The position numbers and the translations under genes are program-made. This document shows positions 34,201 through 44,574 of a stretch of 64,000 bases of DNA, in pieces. The stretch spans positions 868,001 through 932,000 of the forward strand of contig SADC01001320.1 of NCBI GenBank assembly GCA_004194705.1, written 5' to 3'. The notes below the pieces were generated by a model. It had not been told where the DNA came from. It was given only the letters and a program-made list of their open reading frames with translations, and ran no database searches. The DNA is from Ditylenchus dipsaci. Taxonomy: Eukaryota > Nematoda > Chromadorea > Rhabditida > Anguinidae. How positions within the stretch are numbered: the stretch's first letter is position 1; every line of letters begins with the position of its first letter.

Positions 34201-36540
34201 TTATTTCAGATTGTAGCAGAACTATTCAGCTACCAGAAATTATGAAGGTTTTTGAAATAGGTCTGAGAACTGACACTTTTATAGATATTTTTGTTCAGTT
34301 TGTCCAACACAAAAAAAATCATTTCATTTGATTACTGCATTTTCATTGGCGTTATTAGGCTGAGAAAAAAGCAAATTTTTATCTTTTCGTAAAAGTCTCT
34401 TATTTCATTTTGAAGAACTATATTTCTTCTTCAAAATAAGCTATTATTCATAAATTTCGGATAAATAGGTGTCGAGGTGTGAATAATTTAACACAAAAAG
34501 TGGCTCAGTGCACGAAAACATCGCTGGTCGCTATAGTCTGCCATTGTGGCACCCGGTACTTTTGCTTTTTCCCTTTAAAATTTTAACGTATTTTCTTTTT
34601 CTTAATGCGAAGAAAAAAAATAGTTCTAAACAGTTTATGATCTCAAAGGTAAAACTTTTTATTCAAAACTTTTAAACAAACTACATGGTCTTTTTAGGAT
34701 ATTTTAGGGTCATTTTTGATGACTTTATCACATTAAGGCAGGGGTATTTTAAGACGGCATTGAATTAGAAACTTGTTACAGCTGTTTCTTCTATTCCAAC
34801 TACATAATAAATATAAACAGGAAAAAAAATTAATTTAGGACGTTTTTTAGTCCTTTTTCGAAAATTTTAGGGGGGGGGGCAACAGCAGAATTACCTGGCA
34901 CCCTAAGTCTAGGACATTTTGTTGACCGGTAGATAAAATAAACGAAGTTTACCCCATTATAAGTTTACCGCGGTTCAGAGAGGGGCCACTATAGCCAGTC
35001 TTGACTGTACTCATGTGAAGTTTATTTAAGAAATATAGGTAGCCTATTAAAGTGATCCCCGAAGGTAAAACAAGTTCACACCTGCACAGTGACATCGTGT
35101 TTTCCAGCAATTTCTTTGACTACGGGGTCAGAGTAGAGTGATTTTGACTGCTTGGCTAGTGAAGTGTGAGCCTGAAGTAAACCTGTTGGCAAATAACTGT
35201 TCCAGAGTATCTAGTAGTTCGGTTACCTGGAAGAAAATGCCCTTTTGCTTGCAATACTCGACTAATTGCGGTCGAGTTAGATGTGGATGGAATTCGCACT
35301 GGTTGACTGTGGGGCGATGCTTCGCAGTGTTCCATAATTCGTCGATGTGTTTGGGCTCAAAGTTGGACACTCCAATTGAACGAATTTTGCCACTTTCTAA
35401 GATGTAATAATAAGAAAAAAATATTGATTGTTAATAGAGAAAAGAAAGTTTTGGTTTTTAAGAATCCCGTTAAATTTTGTCCAAAAAGTTGTTGTTTAAA
35501 AAAATTATTTTTTATTTTTTTTACATTATTATTATTTCTTTTCTACGGTATTTCTACGGTTCTTTTCTACGGTTTCTACGGTATAGAAAGCAATTCCAAT
35601 TTTTTCATTCAAGACTGGTACTTTTTTGAATAAAGGTTTTCGCACCCGCCTAACTATACTAGTTTCAAACTTTTGTCATGTCTAATAAAATGTCTAAGGG
35701 GGCTTAAAACCTGCCTTTGTATTGCTCCAATACCTGATAGATTTGCTTGCGGTGTTTTGCATTTGATGAATCTTTGTCTGCAGCGCCCCAGTTTTTAGGA
35801 TAGTGTATCAACACCAAATCTATGTAACTGAAAATAATTATAAAAATACATACTTGGTTTTCCCAGTAAAATCTCACTTTGTCTGAAAACGCCTGAGTGA
35901 ATTATCGAGCATGGCTCTAGCATTTGATTCAACATTGGGCGACTGGATATTGGCTTTGGTTGTGATAAATATATTTTCTCGAGACAACTTGTGTTTGGGC
36001 AGTAATCGCTAGAATTGAAGTTAATTTTAAAAAATTATGGTGCTTAGCCAGTCACGAATTATGTTCATTTTTATGATATTTCCAGTTTGTGTGTATTCTT
36101 CTTATCATGCAAAAAACCACTAACCGAAAACTTCTGTGATTTGTATCAAAACTACTGCATGTATCTGAATTTTTCTGGAATTTTTGTTCGAAAGCTAGAA
36201 TGCCAAGCCTTTGAAAACCGCAGACTTACTATTTTTCTACTGTTTCTTGATGTTCTTATGTTCAAATTGATGTTCAAATACTGATTCTTGATACACTATT
36301 ACCGAAATTTTCCGAATTTTGACCGGAATTAACCTGAAAAGCATCGCCCAACTGTTGTTCATTGGCATAATAATTGGCAGTATCAAACAAACGATATCCT
36401 CTTTCTAGAGCTGCATCTACAGCTGAGTCTATTTCCTGTTGAGATCGTAGTCCATAAGTGCCGAGACCAATAAAGGGAATGTAATTTCCGTCTAGTAAGC
36501 AAAAACTGCCTCCCAGAATATTGCTAAATGAAGAAGTCAT
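31245..36540 (-). CDS. Aldo-keto reductase
   Basis: NAD(P)H-dependent oxidoreductase of the AKR superfamily, reducing carbonyls to alcohols in the cytosol. Exons: 36540-36334, 36008-35878, 35827-35711, 35392-35227, 35171-35082, 31479-31412 and 31362-31245. All phases agree, giving 298 residues, close to the family norm of 280-320. The start is MTSSFSN; IPFIGLGTYGL is the N-terminal strand motif. Catalytic residues are visible: Asp and Tyr in FDTANYYANEQQLG, Lys in FITTKAN, His in LVLIHYP. KIRSIGVSNFEP is the second AKR signature. QIGVIPKSGDEER is the cofactor-binding third signature, and the tail is LSSSEITKLNGLN. Intron 5 (3.6 kb) contains a 3.46-kb transposable element. A truncated duplicate of its first exons lies at 63 kb. 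The substrate cannot be judged from sequence. Confidence 0.95.
32092..32200. mobile_element. 109-bp TA-flanked MITE
   Basis: CAGTCAAACCTCGATAATCC at the left and GGATTATCGAGGTTTGACTG at the right form a perfect 20-base inverted repeat, with TA outside both. The subterminal GCCACCCTCGATAA is repeated. The centre is GGTCCCATGGGG. It inserted into the left arm of the larger element. Confidence 0.88.
32325..32520. repeat. GC-rich snapback repeat
   Basis: The left arm (AGTGATTTGCGTCTAAGGTA, TGTGGGTGTGCGCATCTC) and right arm (GAGATGCGCGCACTCAC, TTACCTTAGACATGATTCC) flank a GC-rich stem made of CCAAGCCCCCTGCGCCCC and GGGAGCGCAGGGAGCTTGG. The family also occurs at 36.7, 48.6 and 49.5 kb. Each arm has AAGGTA(A/T)GTG, which matches a splice-donor consensus. 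Confidence 0.8.
32714..32846. repeat. 17-bp tandem repeat, TAAATTCGCCGACAGG
   Basis: About eight units of TAAATTCGCCGACAGG, length 15-17. The inverted counterpart lies at 33752-33868 (GTCGGCGAATTTACC). The pair therefore forms two facing arms of the 31.5-35.0 kb element. Confidence 0.88.
32880..33725. repeat. CCAAGTGGTCG palindromes inside the AKR-intron element
   Basis: The left edge AACCAAACCAAGTGGTCG pairs with the right edge CCAAGTGGACAACCTTGGTT near 33690. Between them GAAGATGGTTTGACAGTGG, AATGCCGTTTTCTCGAG and their inverted copies form at least two hairpins, with CAATAATTG-rich loops. GGTACTACC-like repeats fill 33230-33370. It is the same family as 15.7, 41.2 and 56.3 kb. Confidence 0.75.
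33752..33868. repeat. Inverted partner of the 17-bp tandem repeat
   Basis: About seven units of GTCGGCGAATTTACC, in reverse orientation to the array at 32714-32846. Together they form opposite arms of the long palindrome. Confidence 0.88.
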
Positions 36541-36724
36541 TGTTTCAATAGAAAATACCTGAAACAGTATTGGCAATACAATAGTGAATATTTTATTATG
36601 GGTGTTATATTCTGTTTGTGCAAAACATTTAAATAACATTTTGAAATAGCGACGAAGTCCCGCATCAAAATGTTTCTAGACGAAAAATTGTTTAAAGCAA
36701 GAAAAGAAGGAATGCAAGAAAAAA
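36541..36724 (-). promoter_or_regulatory. Immediate 5' region of the aldo-keto reductase
   Basis: Just upstream of the start codon is CTGTTTCAGGTATTTTC on the minus strand, a good splice acceptor. An untranslated 5' exon or trans-splicing is therefore possible. No TATA box or other promoter element that I would defend. Confidence 0.3.
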
Positions 36725-36848
36725 ATGCATTTTTGATCAAGAGTCTTGCTCGGAATTATGTCTAAGGTATGTGGGTGTGCGCATCTCAACCCCAAGCAAC
36801 CAAGCCCCCTGCGCCCCCGAAGGGGGCGCAGGGGGCTTGGTTGCTTTT
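36725..36848. repeat. GC-rich snapback repeat, compact copy
   Basis: The left arm TTGATCAAGAGTCTTGCTCG, GAATTATGTCTAAGGTATG and GCGCATCTCAACCCC leads into a near-perfect stem CAACCAAGCCCCCTGCGCCC / GGGCGCAGGGGGCTTGGTTG. The right outer arm is missing. It lies about 200 bp upstream of the reductase start codon. Confidence 0.8.
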
Positions 36849-37144
36849 TTTGATAGTTAATTTAGCAAGGGAAAATATGCAAGTATAAACAACAACAAAT
36901 AATATAGCTGGTCTAAAAACTTAGCCGTGAGCCAGCTGTTTGCAGTAAGTCAATAAATAGGCTCGTTTAGTTGCTAGATCTTGTCCTTAGTATCACTTTT
37001 ATTTGCAGCAGCTGCAGTGACAGAGAAAGCAGAGTAGATATAGAGTAGATATATATCAAATTAATTATGCGATCACCCAAGAAAAGCTTTCGAGTGCCTC
37101 GAAAGCTTGAAATCTTCAAGCAAATTAGAATGTCAGCCGCAAAA

Positions 37145-37384
37145 TTAAAGGGCCTGACCTCTTCCTACTCGGTGGTCCCCCGCCAATTCAAAAATTTTCC
37201 CTTGATCATTGGACTTCTGTACGGATTTTTCAGCTAGGTTTCTAAGAAAACTAAGCCTAAAATTTGATTTCAGGCCTAGTTTTGTTAGAAACCTAGCTGA
37301 AAAATCCGTACAGAAGTCCAATGATCAAGGGAAAATTTTTGAATTGGCGGGGACCACCGAGTAGGAAGAGGTCAGGCCCTTTAA
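37145..37384. mobile_element. TTAA-flanked foldback MITE, copy 2
   Basis: TTAAAGGGCCTGACCTCTTC at the left and GAAGAGGTCAGGCCCTTTAA at the right are perfect inverted copies, and pairing continues for about 105 bp per arm (GATCATTGGACTTCTGTACG against its complement). The loop is about 25 bp. TTAA is present at both edges. It shares the CCGCCAATTCAAA motif with copies at 0.6 and 48.9 kb. The arms are nearly identical, so the insertion is young. Confidence 0.9.
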
Positions 37385-38139
37385 AGAAGCCAAGTTCCTT
37401 CGTTGCAATCGATGGTCGAAGGTTTCTATATTATTTCAAAAAGAGATACTTGATTCAGTGTAAACAGGGCTCTCAACTGGAAATTTTCAAATAAAGGACA
37501 TATTTATAAAATAAAAGTCATTTGCTCATTTGTCGCCGAAAAGTGCACTTTTATCCAGTGCTTAAAGGAGCATGTTCACGCAGTCAAATTCAAATGTTGA
37601 TATTTGAATTCCCGGGGACCAATCCTACAAATGGAATTATGACACGAAATGTTTTTTTCAAATAAATATTTTTTGCTTTTCAAGCAAATTCTTTTCTTTA
37701 ACGTGCTTTTTTATCCGGCATAGGGGCGTTTGAGCAATTTTTGGACAAATGCCCCAAAATTGCTCAAACGCCTTATCAAAACGCCAAGGATTTCAAATTT
37801 TTATATTCATTTTTACTTTTTCGAAAGTCAAGTGTATTTCCTTACACGGCTAAAAAAAGTGAAGTTCATGGCAGGCTCAAAGTAATCTTGTATAGGGAAG
37901 TATAGTGGTTCAGCAAAGATGACATGCAAGTTCATCAGAACATGAAATGAAGATGCCGTGAAGCTCATTTGAACTTCATTTGAACTTCATTTCACCCTCG
38001 TTTGAACTTCCAAGGACAAAGGTTCAAATGGTTTTAAAAAGGTGGAGTGGAGATTGAAATGAACTTTAGGGTAGGTTGAAAAAAGGTTGGTCGTAGGTTG
38101 AGCTCAGCTTCGACTGAACATAGAGACTTCGCTATACAA

Positions 38140-38865
38140 GATTACTTTGAGTCTTTAATGAACTTCATTTGGTCCTTGTTTGAACTTCATATTTAAAAGG
38201 TTGAAACGTGTTTTAAAAGGTAATCTTGAGGTTCAAATGAACTTCATGGAAGATTGAAAAAAAGTTGGCAGTAGGTTCAGTTCAACTTCAACTGAACATA
38301 GAGATTTCACTATACAAGATTACTTTGAGTCTTTAATGAACTTCATTTGGTCCTTGTTTGAACTTCATATTTAAAAGGTTGAAACGTGTTTTAAAAGGTA
38401 ATCTTGAGGTTCAAATGAACTTCATGGAAGATTGAAAAAAAGTTGGCAGTAGGTTCAGTTCAACTTCAACTGAACATAGAGATTTCACTATACAAGATTA
38501 CTTTGAGTCTTTAATGAACTTCATTTGGTCCTTGTTTGAACTTCATATTTAAAAGGTTGAAACGTGTTTTAAAAGGTAATCTTGAGGTTCAAATGAACTT
38601 CATGGAAGATTGAAAAAAAGTTGGCAGTAGGTTCAGTTCAACTTCAACTGAACATAGAGATTTCACTATACAAGATTACTTTGAGTCTTTAATGAACTTC
38701 ATTTGGTCCTTGTTTGAACTTCATATTTAAAAGGTTGAAACGTGTTTTAAAAGGTAATCTTGAGGTTCAAATGAACTTCATGGCAGATTGAAAAAAAGTT
38801 GGTGGTAGGTTCAGTTCAACTTCAACTGAACATAGAGACTTGACTATACAAGATTACTTTGAGCC
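38140..38865 (+). repeat. 178-bp satellite array, ~4 copies
   Basis: The phrase GTCTTTAATGAACTTCATTT starts at 38151, 38329, 38507 and 38685, an exact 178-base period. Copies differ at only a few bases; the last one diverges (GGCAGATTG, GGTGGTAGG). The unit is AT-rich, with internal GAACTTCA/TGAAGTTC pairs. The period is close to a nucleosome repeat. No coding capacity. Confidence 0.95.
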
Positions 38866-40979
38866 TTCGGTGAACTTTTTGAACTTTAAATGAACTTCAA
38901 AATATGACTCTAGAAAAGCCAAAAAATTTTGACTTTCTTTTCAACTTCCTTTGAACCTCCTCTCGTCCTCCCTCATCTTCATTTCAACCTCCTCCGAACC
39001 TCCCTTATTCGCTTATTCGCAACCTGCCCTGAACTTCATTTGGACCTTTTCTGAACTTCAGATTTTTATTTGCCGCTTCCTTAACAAATTTGAACTTGTG
39101 ACACCTGTAAATTGCGTGTAACTCTTATCCACTACACTATGAATACGTACCTGCGCGTGATAATTCGAGATGTCTTATATAACTACCACACCAATACTTT
39201 GTGGTGAAATCTCGATTTCTCTGCCGAAAAGGTTAGATTTCATATTTTCCTAACTAAATAGAATGCAGAATTTATGTTGTTATTATTTGTGTAATGGAAG
39301 TTGCGGCAGGATTCTCATTTCGTGTACAGTCAACTCTCAATATAAAAGCACCCCTAGGGATCAGCTTGGTTTGCCGGTTTATCGGAAGTTTTTTTGTTCT
39401 AATTTATTTGGCAAGCAAAATACGCTTTTTCACAGGGCCGGTTCGGCTAAACTACACCCTGTGTGTCTTGCCCAAAAATCGGTTTTAACCACTTTTAACG
39501 CTATTTAAGGTGAACAAACTTAAAAGGCTACTCAGGCTACCTCAAAGGCTACGGATACCCTAAAAAGATGGGTGCGCATCGTTTTACCGAAAAATCAATT
39601 CCCCGAAAAGTTCGTTTCCCCGAAAAAAATATCATTTCCCCGAAAAGTTCATTTCCTCGAAATTGTTTAAATTATGTATTATTGGAGTCTCAGACGGGTA
39701 ATAGATTGCTGCTGATAAATTCCCAACCCTAGTATAACATGATAGCTTAAAACTGTGTGAAGAATTGGGTTTGTTAGGACCAAAATTGTGATTTTACCAG
39801 TTTGATTTAGAAAGTTACAGCCATTGAAATTAAATTTATTTATTTCTTATTTTTCATCGTGTCTCTTTTATTTCTTATTGAATTTGGTGTAACAAGGATG
39901 GACGGTTGCAGTCTTAGGTCAAAAGGTCAGCTTCAAGGCAAGCAACATATCGGAAGCGACCACGTACTGAGTTAGCCCTGTGCAGAGAGCCACGTTAATC
40001 TCATGCTTAGAGAGCTAGACCTAAGGTTACGGCAGAATGAGAGGACTCGGAACCGGCCTCACAACCGTTAGTTCAACATCCTTGCTTCCACCAAAAAATC
40101 TTTATTTCAGACGGTGCGCGGAAGCCCTTGACAAATTTTTAAAAAATTTGCAGGTTTGTTGGACCACCCTGTATGACGGAAAATATATCGGCGAATTTTT
40201 TTTAACTAGTATTATAACTTCAATTGCTGTACCTCCTTTTGTGGAAGTATCACCTCTGGGGCCCGATTTTACTTACTATGAAGTCATGGAATCAGAATCA
40301 CCACGATAGGGTCAAAAAATGACACCCCGTTAAGCCCTTTTTTCAGACCAGAAAAGTTATTTTACGTAGCTGTTTATTGCGTTTTCAGATCTACTCGATT
40401 ATTAACCGCAATTATTAACCGCAAAATTTTTATTTTCAAGTTGTGTGCATTTAGTGCTCAAAACGACCGCTAGGGTCTAGCAAACAAAAAATTAAAAGGT
40501 TCATATAAAAAACCTTAAGAACAGCAAAACCAAGTCACATAACAGCGTTTTACGTGACCTAATCTCAGTAACACATTGCTTATTTCTAAAGAAATTTCAT
40601 ATAAACTTGTGAATTTTTTCCAAAATGTTCGCTACACTTTAGCGGTTATTTTGAGTTCTAAATGCACATTTATCCAAAAAAAAATTGTGAACAAAAGTCG
40701 TTAAATACAATTTTCCAACAAAAACCATGATACCCCATGATATCATGAACATTTCATTGAGGCTTTATTCAAAAGGTGACTGCTTTTTCTCAAGAATTTG
40801 TATATTTTTGAAAATTGGTTCTAACGAGATGGTATTTTGACTATTTATCATAGCGCAAATGAAAGCCCCGCATCGTGGCTACATAATGATATATAGAATG
40901 TTAAAAATTATATGCAAATGTTTAAAATTTTTTTGTCAAAAATATTAACAGGTTATTTACATACAAAAGTCGGCGTCTA

Positions 40980-42178
40980 CAGGGTTAGTCAAAAAAACCG
41001 CCCATGCTTAAAAAATTTGCGTACGTAACCCCTTGCCCAGCAGATTTCTGAATTTTTTTTCGAAAATCTCGACAGACCGCTCCATTTGGCCGCTTCGCGG
41101 CCAAATATCCTTGGTAATGTCTATGCGAAAGGTGTGAAATAGGCTTTGCACCCATAAGGGTTCGAACCATGAACCTCGGTTTTGAGAAATTTATGCGGGA
41201 ATTTAAATTTTTAAGTCCAACCAAACCAAGTGGTCGTCACCAGGAGCAAAAAATTTTTACTTTTTCGGGTTTTGAAACCTGTTTTCTGGACTGATTCGGA
41301 CACGCTGAAGATGGTTGATAGAGGTTAAATGCCGTTTTCTCAGGTATTTTTCGAGTTTTGGTAAAATTAATTGTATCCGATACTCGAAAAAAACCATACA
41401 AAACCTTATTTCACCACTATCAAACCATCTTCAGCGTGTCCGAATCAGTCTAGAAAACAGGTTTCAGAACCCGAAAAAGTAAAAAAAAATTGCTCCAAGG
41501 GGGCGACCACTTGGTAGTACCCTACAGGGGTTCGGGGTACCAAGTATCCAGGTGGTTTAGGTACCATGAGGTGGTTAGAGCCTGTCTGGATGATGTGAGC
41601 ACTATTTAAATGATTTAGACACTATCCAGATGGTTTTGGTACTATCCAGGTGGTTTGGGTACTTTGGGTAGTATACAGGTGGAAAATACCCTAAAAAATA
41701 CTTAGACCTTGAAAAAATGCACTTTTGGGCTACCCCAAATAGTGTACTCCTGCCTTTTATTATGGTATTCTGTTAATTCTAAAGCAGAGTGCTAGAATGG
41801 GAAATGAAGTTCGAAGGAGCCTAGTCAGAGGTTCGGACGAGGTATAAACCTCCCAGGAACCTCTTTTCATCCTCCGCAGACAATCCTTGGGCAATGTATT
41901 ATCGATAGAGGTTCAAAAGAACCTCGAGCCAATCTATCGACATTCAAAAGATCCCTACCCGAGGTTCAATGAAGGGTTAAACCTCCTTTGACAATCAAAT
42001 CTTCAACTTTGAATTTCGTGGGAGGTTCAAGCCTCCGTCGAGGTTCGGCTGAGCATCCAAAAAGTATCCCAAAAATTATCGGTAAAAGTAGATAAAATAT
42101 GAGTCATTTTCGAAAATTGCTTTAAAAAATTTATTTCAATAGTTTTTCGCAATGAGGCGGTTTTTTTGACTAACCCTG
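40980..42178. mobile_element. TA-flanked inverted-repeat element A
   Basis: CAGGGTTAGTCAAAAAAACC at the left and GGTTTTTTTGACTAACCCTG at the right are perfect inverted 20-mers, with TA outside. The interior holds a CCAAGTGGTCG palindrome (41.2-41.5 kb) and GAGGTTCGG/GAACCTC repeats (41.8-42.06 kb). No transposase. It shares the TA at 42179-42180 with element B. Confidence 0.85.
41214..41525. repeat. CCAAGTGGTCG palindrome, copy inside element A
   Basis: CCAACCAAACCAAGTGGTCG at the left faces GGGCGACCACTTGGTAG at the right. The stem includes GAAGATGGTTGATAG against CTATCAAACCATCTTC, and the loop is TTAATTGTATC-like. Same family as 15.7, 32.9 and 56.3 kb. Confidence 0.75.
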
Positions 42179-42180
42179 TA

Positions 42181-42595
42181 CAGGGTGGGGCGAAAACATT
42201 CGGCCATTTTTAGAAATTTTTGTCAAGGGCTTCCGCGCAACGGTGAAAACCAAAAAAAATTATGGTTTCCACCAACCTCACAGAAGAAGCTTTAGCTACT
42301 AGGGTTATTACACTCAACAAAAAATATTTTATCAGTCAGAATATTACAAATGACAACCTACAAAATATCACGAAAATGATACTATTCAAAGAGAATATGT
42401 GACTGTTCTTTTCTTCTTTTCATCGGACGTTAACAATCTTTTAAAAAATCTTGACGTCGATTGCTGACTTTCCAGCTGACTTTGCTCCGAAAAAAAGAAG
42501 AGAAAACGCGACACGCAACTCTAAAAATTTCAGCAAAAGAGATAGGCGCTAATTTAAACAAGTACAGAATGGCCGCGTTTTATCGCCCCACCCTG
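42181..42595. mobile_element. TA-flanked inverted-repeat element B
   Basis: CAGGGTGGGGCGAAAACATT and AGAATGGCCGCGTTTTATCG followed by CCCCACCCTG are inverted ends (GGCCATTTT against AGAATGGCC). It is flanked by TA at 42179-80 and 42596-97. A related half lies at 40100-40170 in inverse orientation (GCGCGGAAGCCCTTGACAAA). Noncoding. Confidence 0.75.
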
Positions 42596-42868
42596 TACAT
42601 GTTGATGTTCATGAAAAAATTCTAAACATTTTTATATAATTTTACACTTTCTATATGACATTGTGTAGCCACGATGCTGGGCTTTTATTTGCGCTATTAT
42701 AAGCAGTCGAAATACCGTCGTGTCAGATTTAAAATTCAAAAAATGTTCAAATTCATGAGAAAAAGCAGTCACTTTTCGAATTCCAAATTATCGGGCTCTT
42801 TCGGACATTTTGAAAAACCGTGACAGGCTTTTCCAAGTACTAATTACTATCGATCAGATTAAATTTCG

Positions 42869-43239
42869 GGTACTAATTCGGTTTAGCCCCACATCCCCAT
42901 TTTTTGCTTTCGTGTCTCAATTTGCACATTTTTTTAAACAACTTATATTTAAACAACGTATATGGATCCGGAGACTGGTGCACACACTCAGACGATCGAA
43001 TCAACATGGCAGAAATTCAAGAGAAGGCACAAGCAAGAATATGGCACACATCGTTCTGTTTTTAAAAGCTATGTCTCTGATTTTGTATGGCGCCGAAAGT
43101 TCGGTGGAAATAATATTATGTTCTTTTTATGGTCACAAATTGTTGACTTGTATCTATGTGAATAAATGAAAGATGTTTGTCGCATCAAAGAAAAATAAAA
43201 ATCAAAAATGGGAGTGTGGGGCTAAACCGAATTAGTACC
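42869..43239 (+). mobile_element. Merlin/ISXO2-type transposon, internally deleted
   Basis: GGTACTAATTCGGTTTAGCC and the inverted GGCTAAACCGAATTAGTACC bracket 371 bp. The repeat extends about 33 bases, into CCACATCCCCAT / GGGAGTGTGG. Between them lies the tail of an IS1595/ISXO2-like transposase. The flanks look similar (AAATTTCGG and GAATTTCGG), but an exact target duplication is not clear. Confidence 0.75.
42944..43165 (+). pseudogene. C-terminal fragment of an ISXO2/Merlin transposase
   Basis: The frame reads FKQRMDPETGAHTQTIESTW and continues with KFKRRHKQEYGTHRS and SYVSDFVWRRKFG. The GAHTQ-IE-W-K pattern and the F-WR end are diagnostic for the last third of the IS1595/ISXO2 DDE domain: the final acidic catalytic residue (Glu of TIESTW) is present and the two earlier Asp residues are missing. 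Non-functional remnant. Confidence 0.8.
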
Positions 43240-43243
43240 GAAT

Positions 43244-43398
43244 TTCGGCATCAAGAGTCTTAATTTCGGCATCAAATTCAAATTGGCGCTAAGAGTAATG
43301 AATTTCGACATCTATTTCGGCATTAAATGCCAAAATTCAGTTTTTTTACATGCCGAAATTAATTAATTTGATGCCGAAATTAAGACTGTCGATGCTAG
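43244..43398. repeat. TTCGGCATC inverted repeat
   Basis: CGGCATCAAGAGTCTTAATTT at the left faces AAATTAAGACTGTCGATGC at the right, with TTTCGGCATCAAAT and ATTTGATGCCGAAA inside. A decayed foldback immediately next to the Merlin-like relic. Confidence 0.55.
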
Positions 43399-44574
43399 TT
43401 TTAGTTACAGCCATTTACTATTAGTAGAATATGCATGAAAATACCACATATAAGTTGGATAATCAATAAAGTATATAAAAAAGGCAATTCAAAAGAAGGC
43501 TAAACCCATAATACCGGGGTTTATGGTTTTTTAAGGTTTTTTGGCAACTTCGGATGGCCCGTTCTCCCTGATTCATTTAGGAAAATAGAAATAGCGGCAG
43601 CACTTTGTTATTTAACTTCGTGGTGCTGTACAAGAATCTGAAAAAAATCTCTGAATGAGGTCTTTGAAAAAAACACTGCTTAAGGTTCTCTGGTTAGATA
43701 AATTCCGAATTAAAATTTTTTTTTTCGCAAAACCACATGGAGAACTCAGAAGAATTTTACGAAACACCACAATAGAAACCAGAAAAAGCTACTCCCAAAC
43801 CACAAGTGAAGCTCACTTCGTAGTCCTTTTTACGACTCGGATGACACGGTGAAAAAACAGTTTTTCTGACCAAACTATCCGATAGTAGGAATTAACCTTT
43901 TTCGATTCCGCCAAATATATTTGGACAGGTATTAAAAATATTAACTCAAAAAGGTTCACAGAAGGTTAAATTGAAGTTCAATTCAATATTTATTAGGTTC
44001 AATTGAACCTCTCACGAAACTTTTAAAGTTGATCTTCAAAAACTTTGACAAGAAGTTCAAGTGAACTACATGAATTTTCGGTTAAAGTTCACTGGAACAT
44101 CATGTGAAACTTTTTGAAGATCACTATAAAAAGTTTCACAACATGTTCAATTGAACTTCATAAATCTTCCGATGAAGTTCACTCGAGCCTCATACAAACC
44201 TTTCAATGTTGATCTTCAAAAAGTTTCATACAAGGTTGAAATGAACCTTATGTGAACCTTTTAAGGTTCATATGAAGTTCATCGGAGGCTTGAACCTGCC
44301 ATGAACTTCAAGCCAACATTTTTTGAACTTCAAATGACCATTTATTTGCAAAAAGGGTCATATGAAGTTCAGCAAAGACTGGGCGCAACTTCATAGGAGG
44401 TTTTGAACCTGCTATGAACCTTCACTGAACTTCAAATGAACTTTGAAAAACCGTGCAGGTTCAATTCAACCTCAAATGATAATCAAAATGACGATTTTGA
44501 AGTTCATTTCAGGCTCGAACCTGCCCTGAACCTCCCCTCAGGCTACCCTGAAGTTCACTTTTTTTAGCCGTGTA

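Larger units (their letters stand above)
31545..35007. mobile_element. 3.46-kb TA-flanked foldback in AKR intron 5
   Basis: The ends CAGTCAAGCCTCGCTATAG (left) and CACTATAGCCAGTCTTGACTG (right) are inverted, with TA outside both. The element is itself a long palindrome. For example, AAGTGTCAGTTCTTAGACC near 31768 mirrors GGTCTGAGAACTGACACTT near 34260, and the C-run and GGTTTGAAAAAAAATTTT blocks mirror each other. Later insertions (a 109-bp MITE, a GC-rich snapback, CCAAGTGG palindromes) lie inside. No transposase is visible. Because it is wholly intronic, the reductase reading frame is unharmed. Confidence 0.8.
37845..44572. mobile_element. Possible 6.7-kb giant foldback element
   Basis: CACGGCTAAAAAAAGTGAAG at 37845 and CTTCACTTTTTTTAGCCGTG ending at 44572 are perfect inverted copies (20 bases), with TA outside both. 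Both end regions are filled with GAACTTCATTTGAAC-like motifs (37.9-39.1 and 43.9-44.56 kb), and a third block lies at 41.8-42.06 kb. Inside are a 178-bp satellite, two adjacent inverted-repeat elements and a Merlin-like relic. Two separate half-elements in opposite orientation cannot be excluded. No full-length transposase is visible. Confidence 0.55.

Noticed and set aside
36770..36845. Rho-independent terminator (GC stem followed by T run)
   Set aside because: The stem belongs to a repeated snapback element in animal DNA, and the T run is incidental.
38140..38865. CRISPR or rDNA spacer repeats
   Set aside because: The 178-bp units are continuous and lack spacers. No rRNA sequence is nearby.
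40037..40309. 90-residue open frame
   Set aside because: No family resemblance, no splice context, and it overlaps an inverted-repeat half-element.
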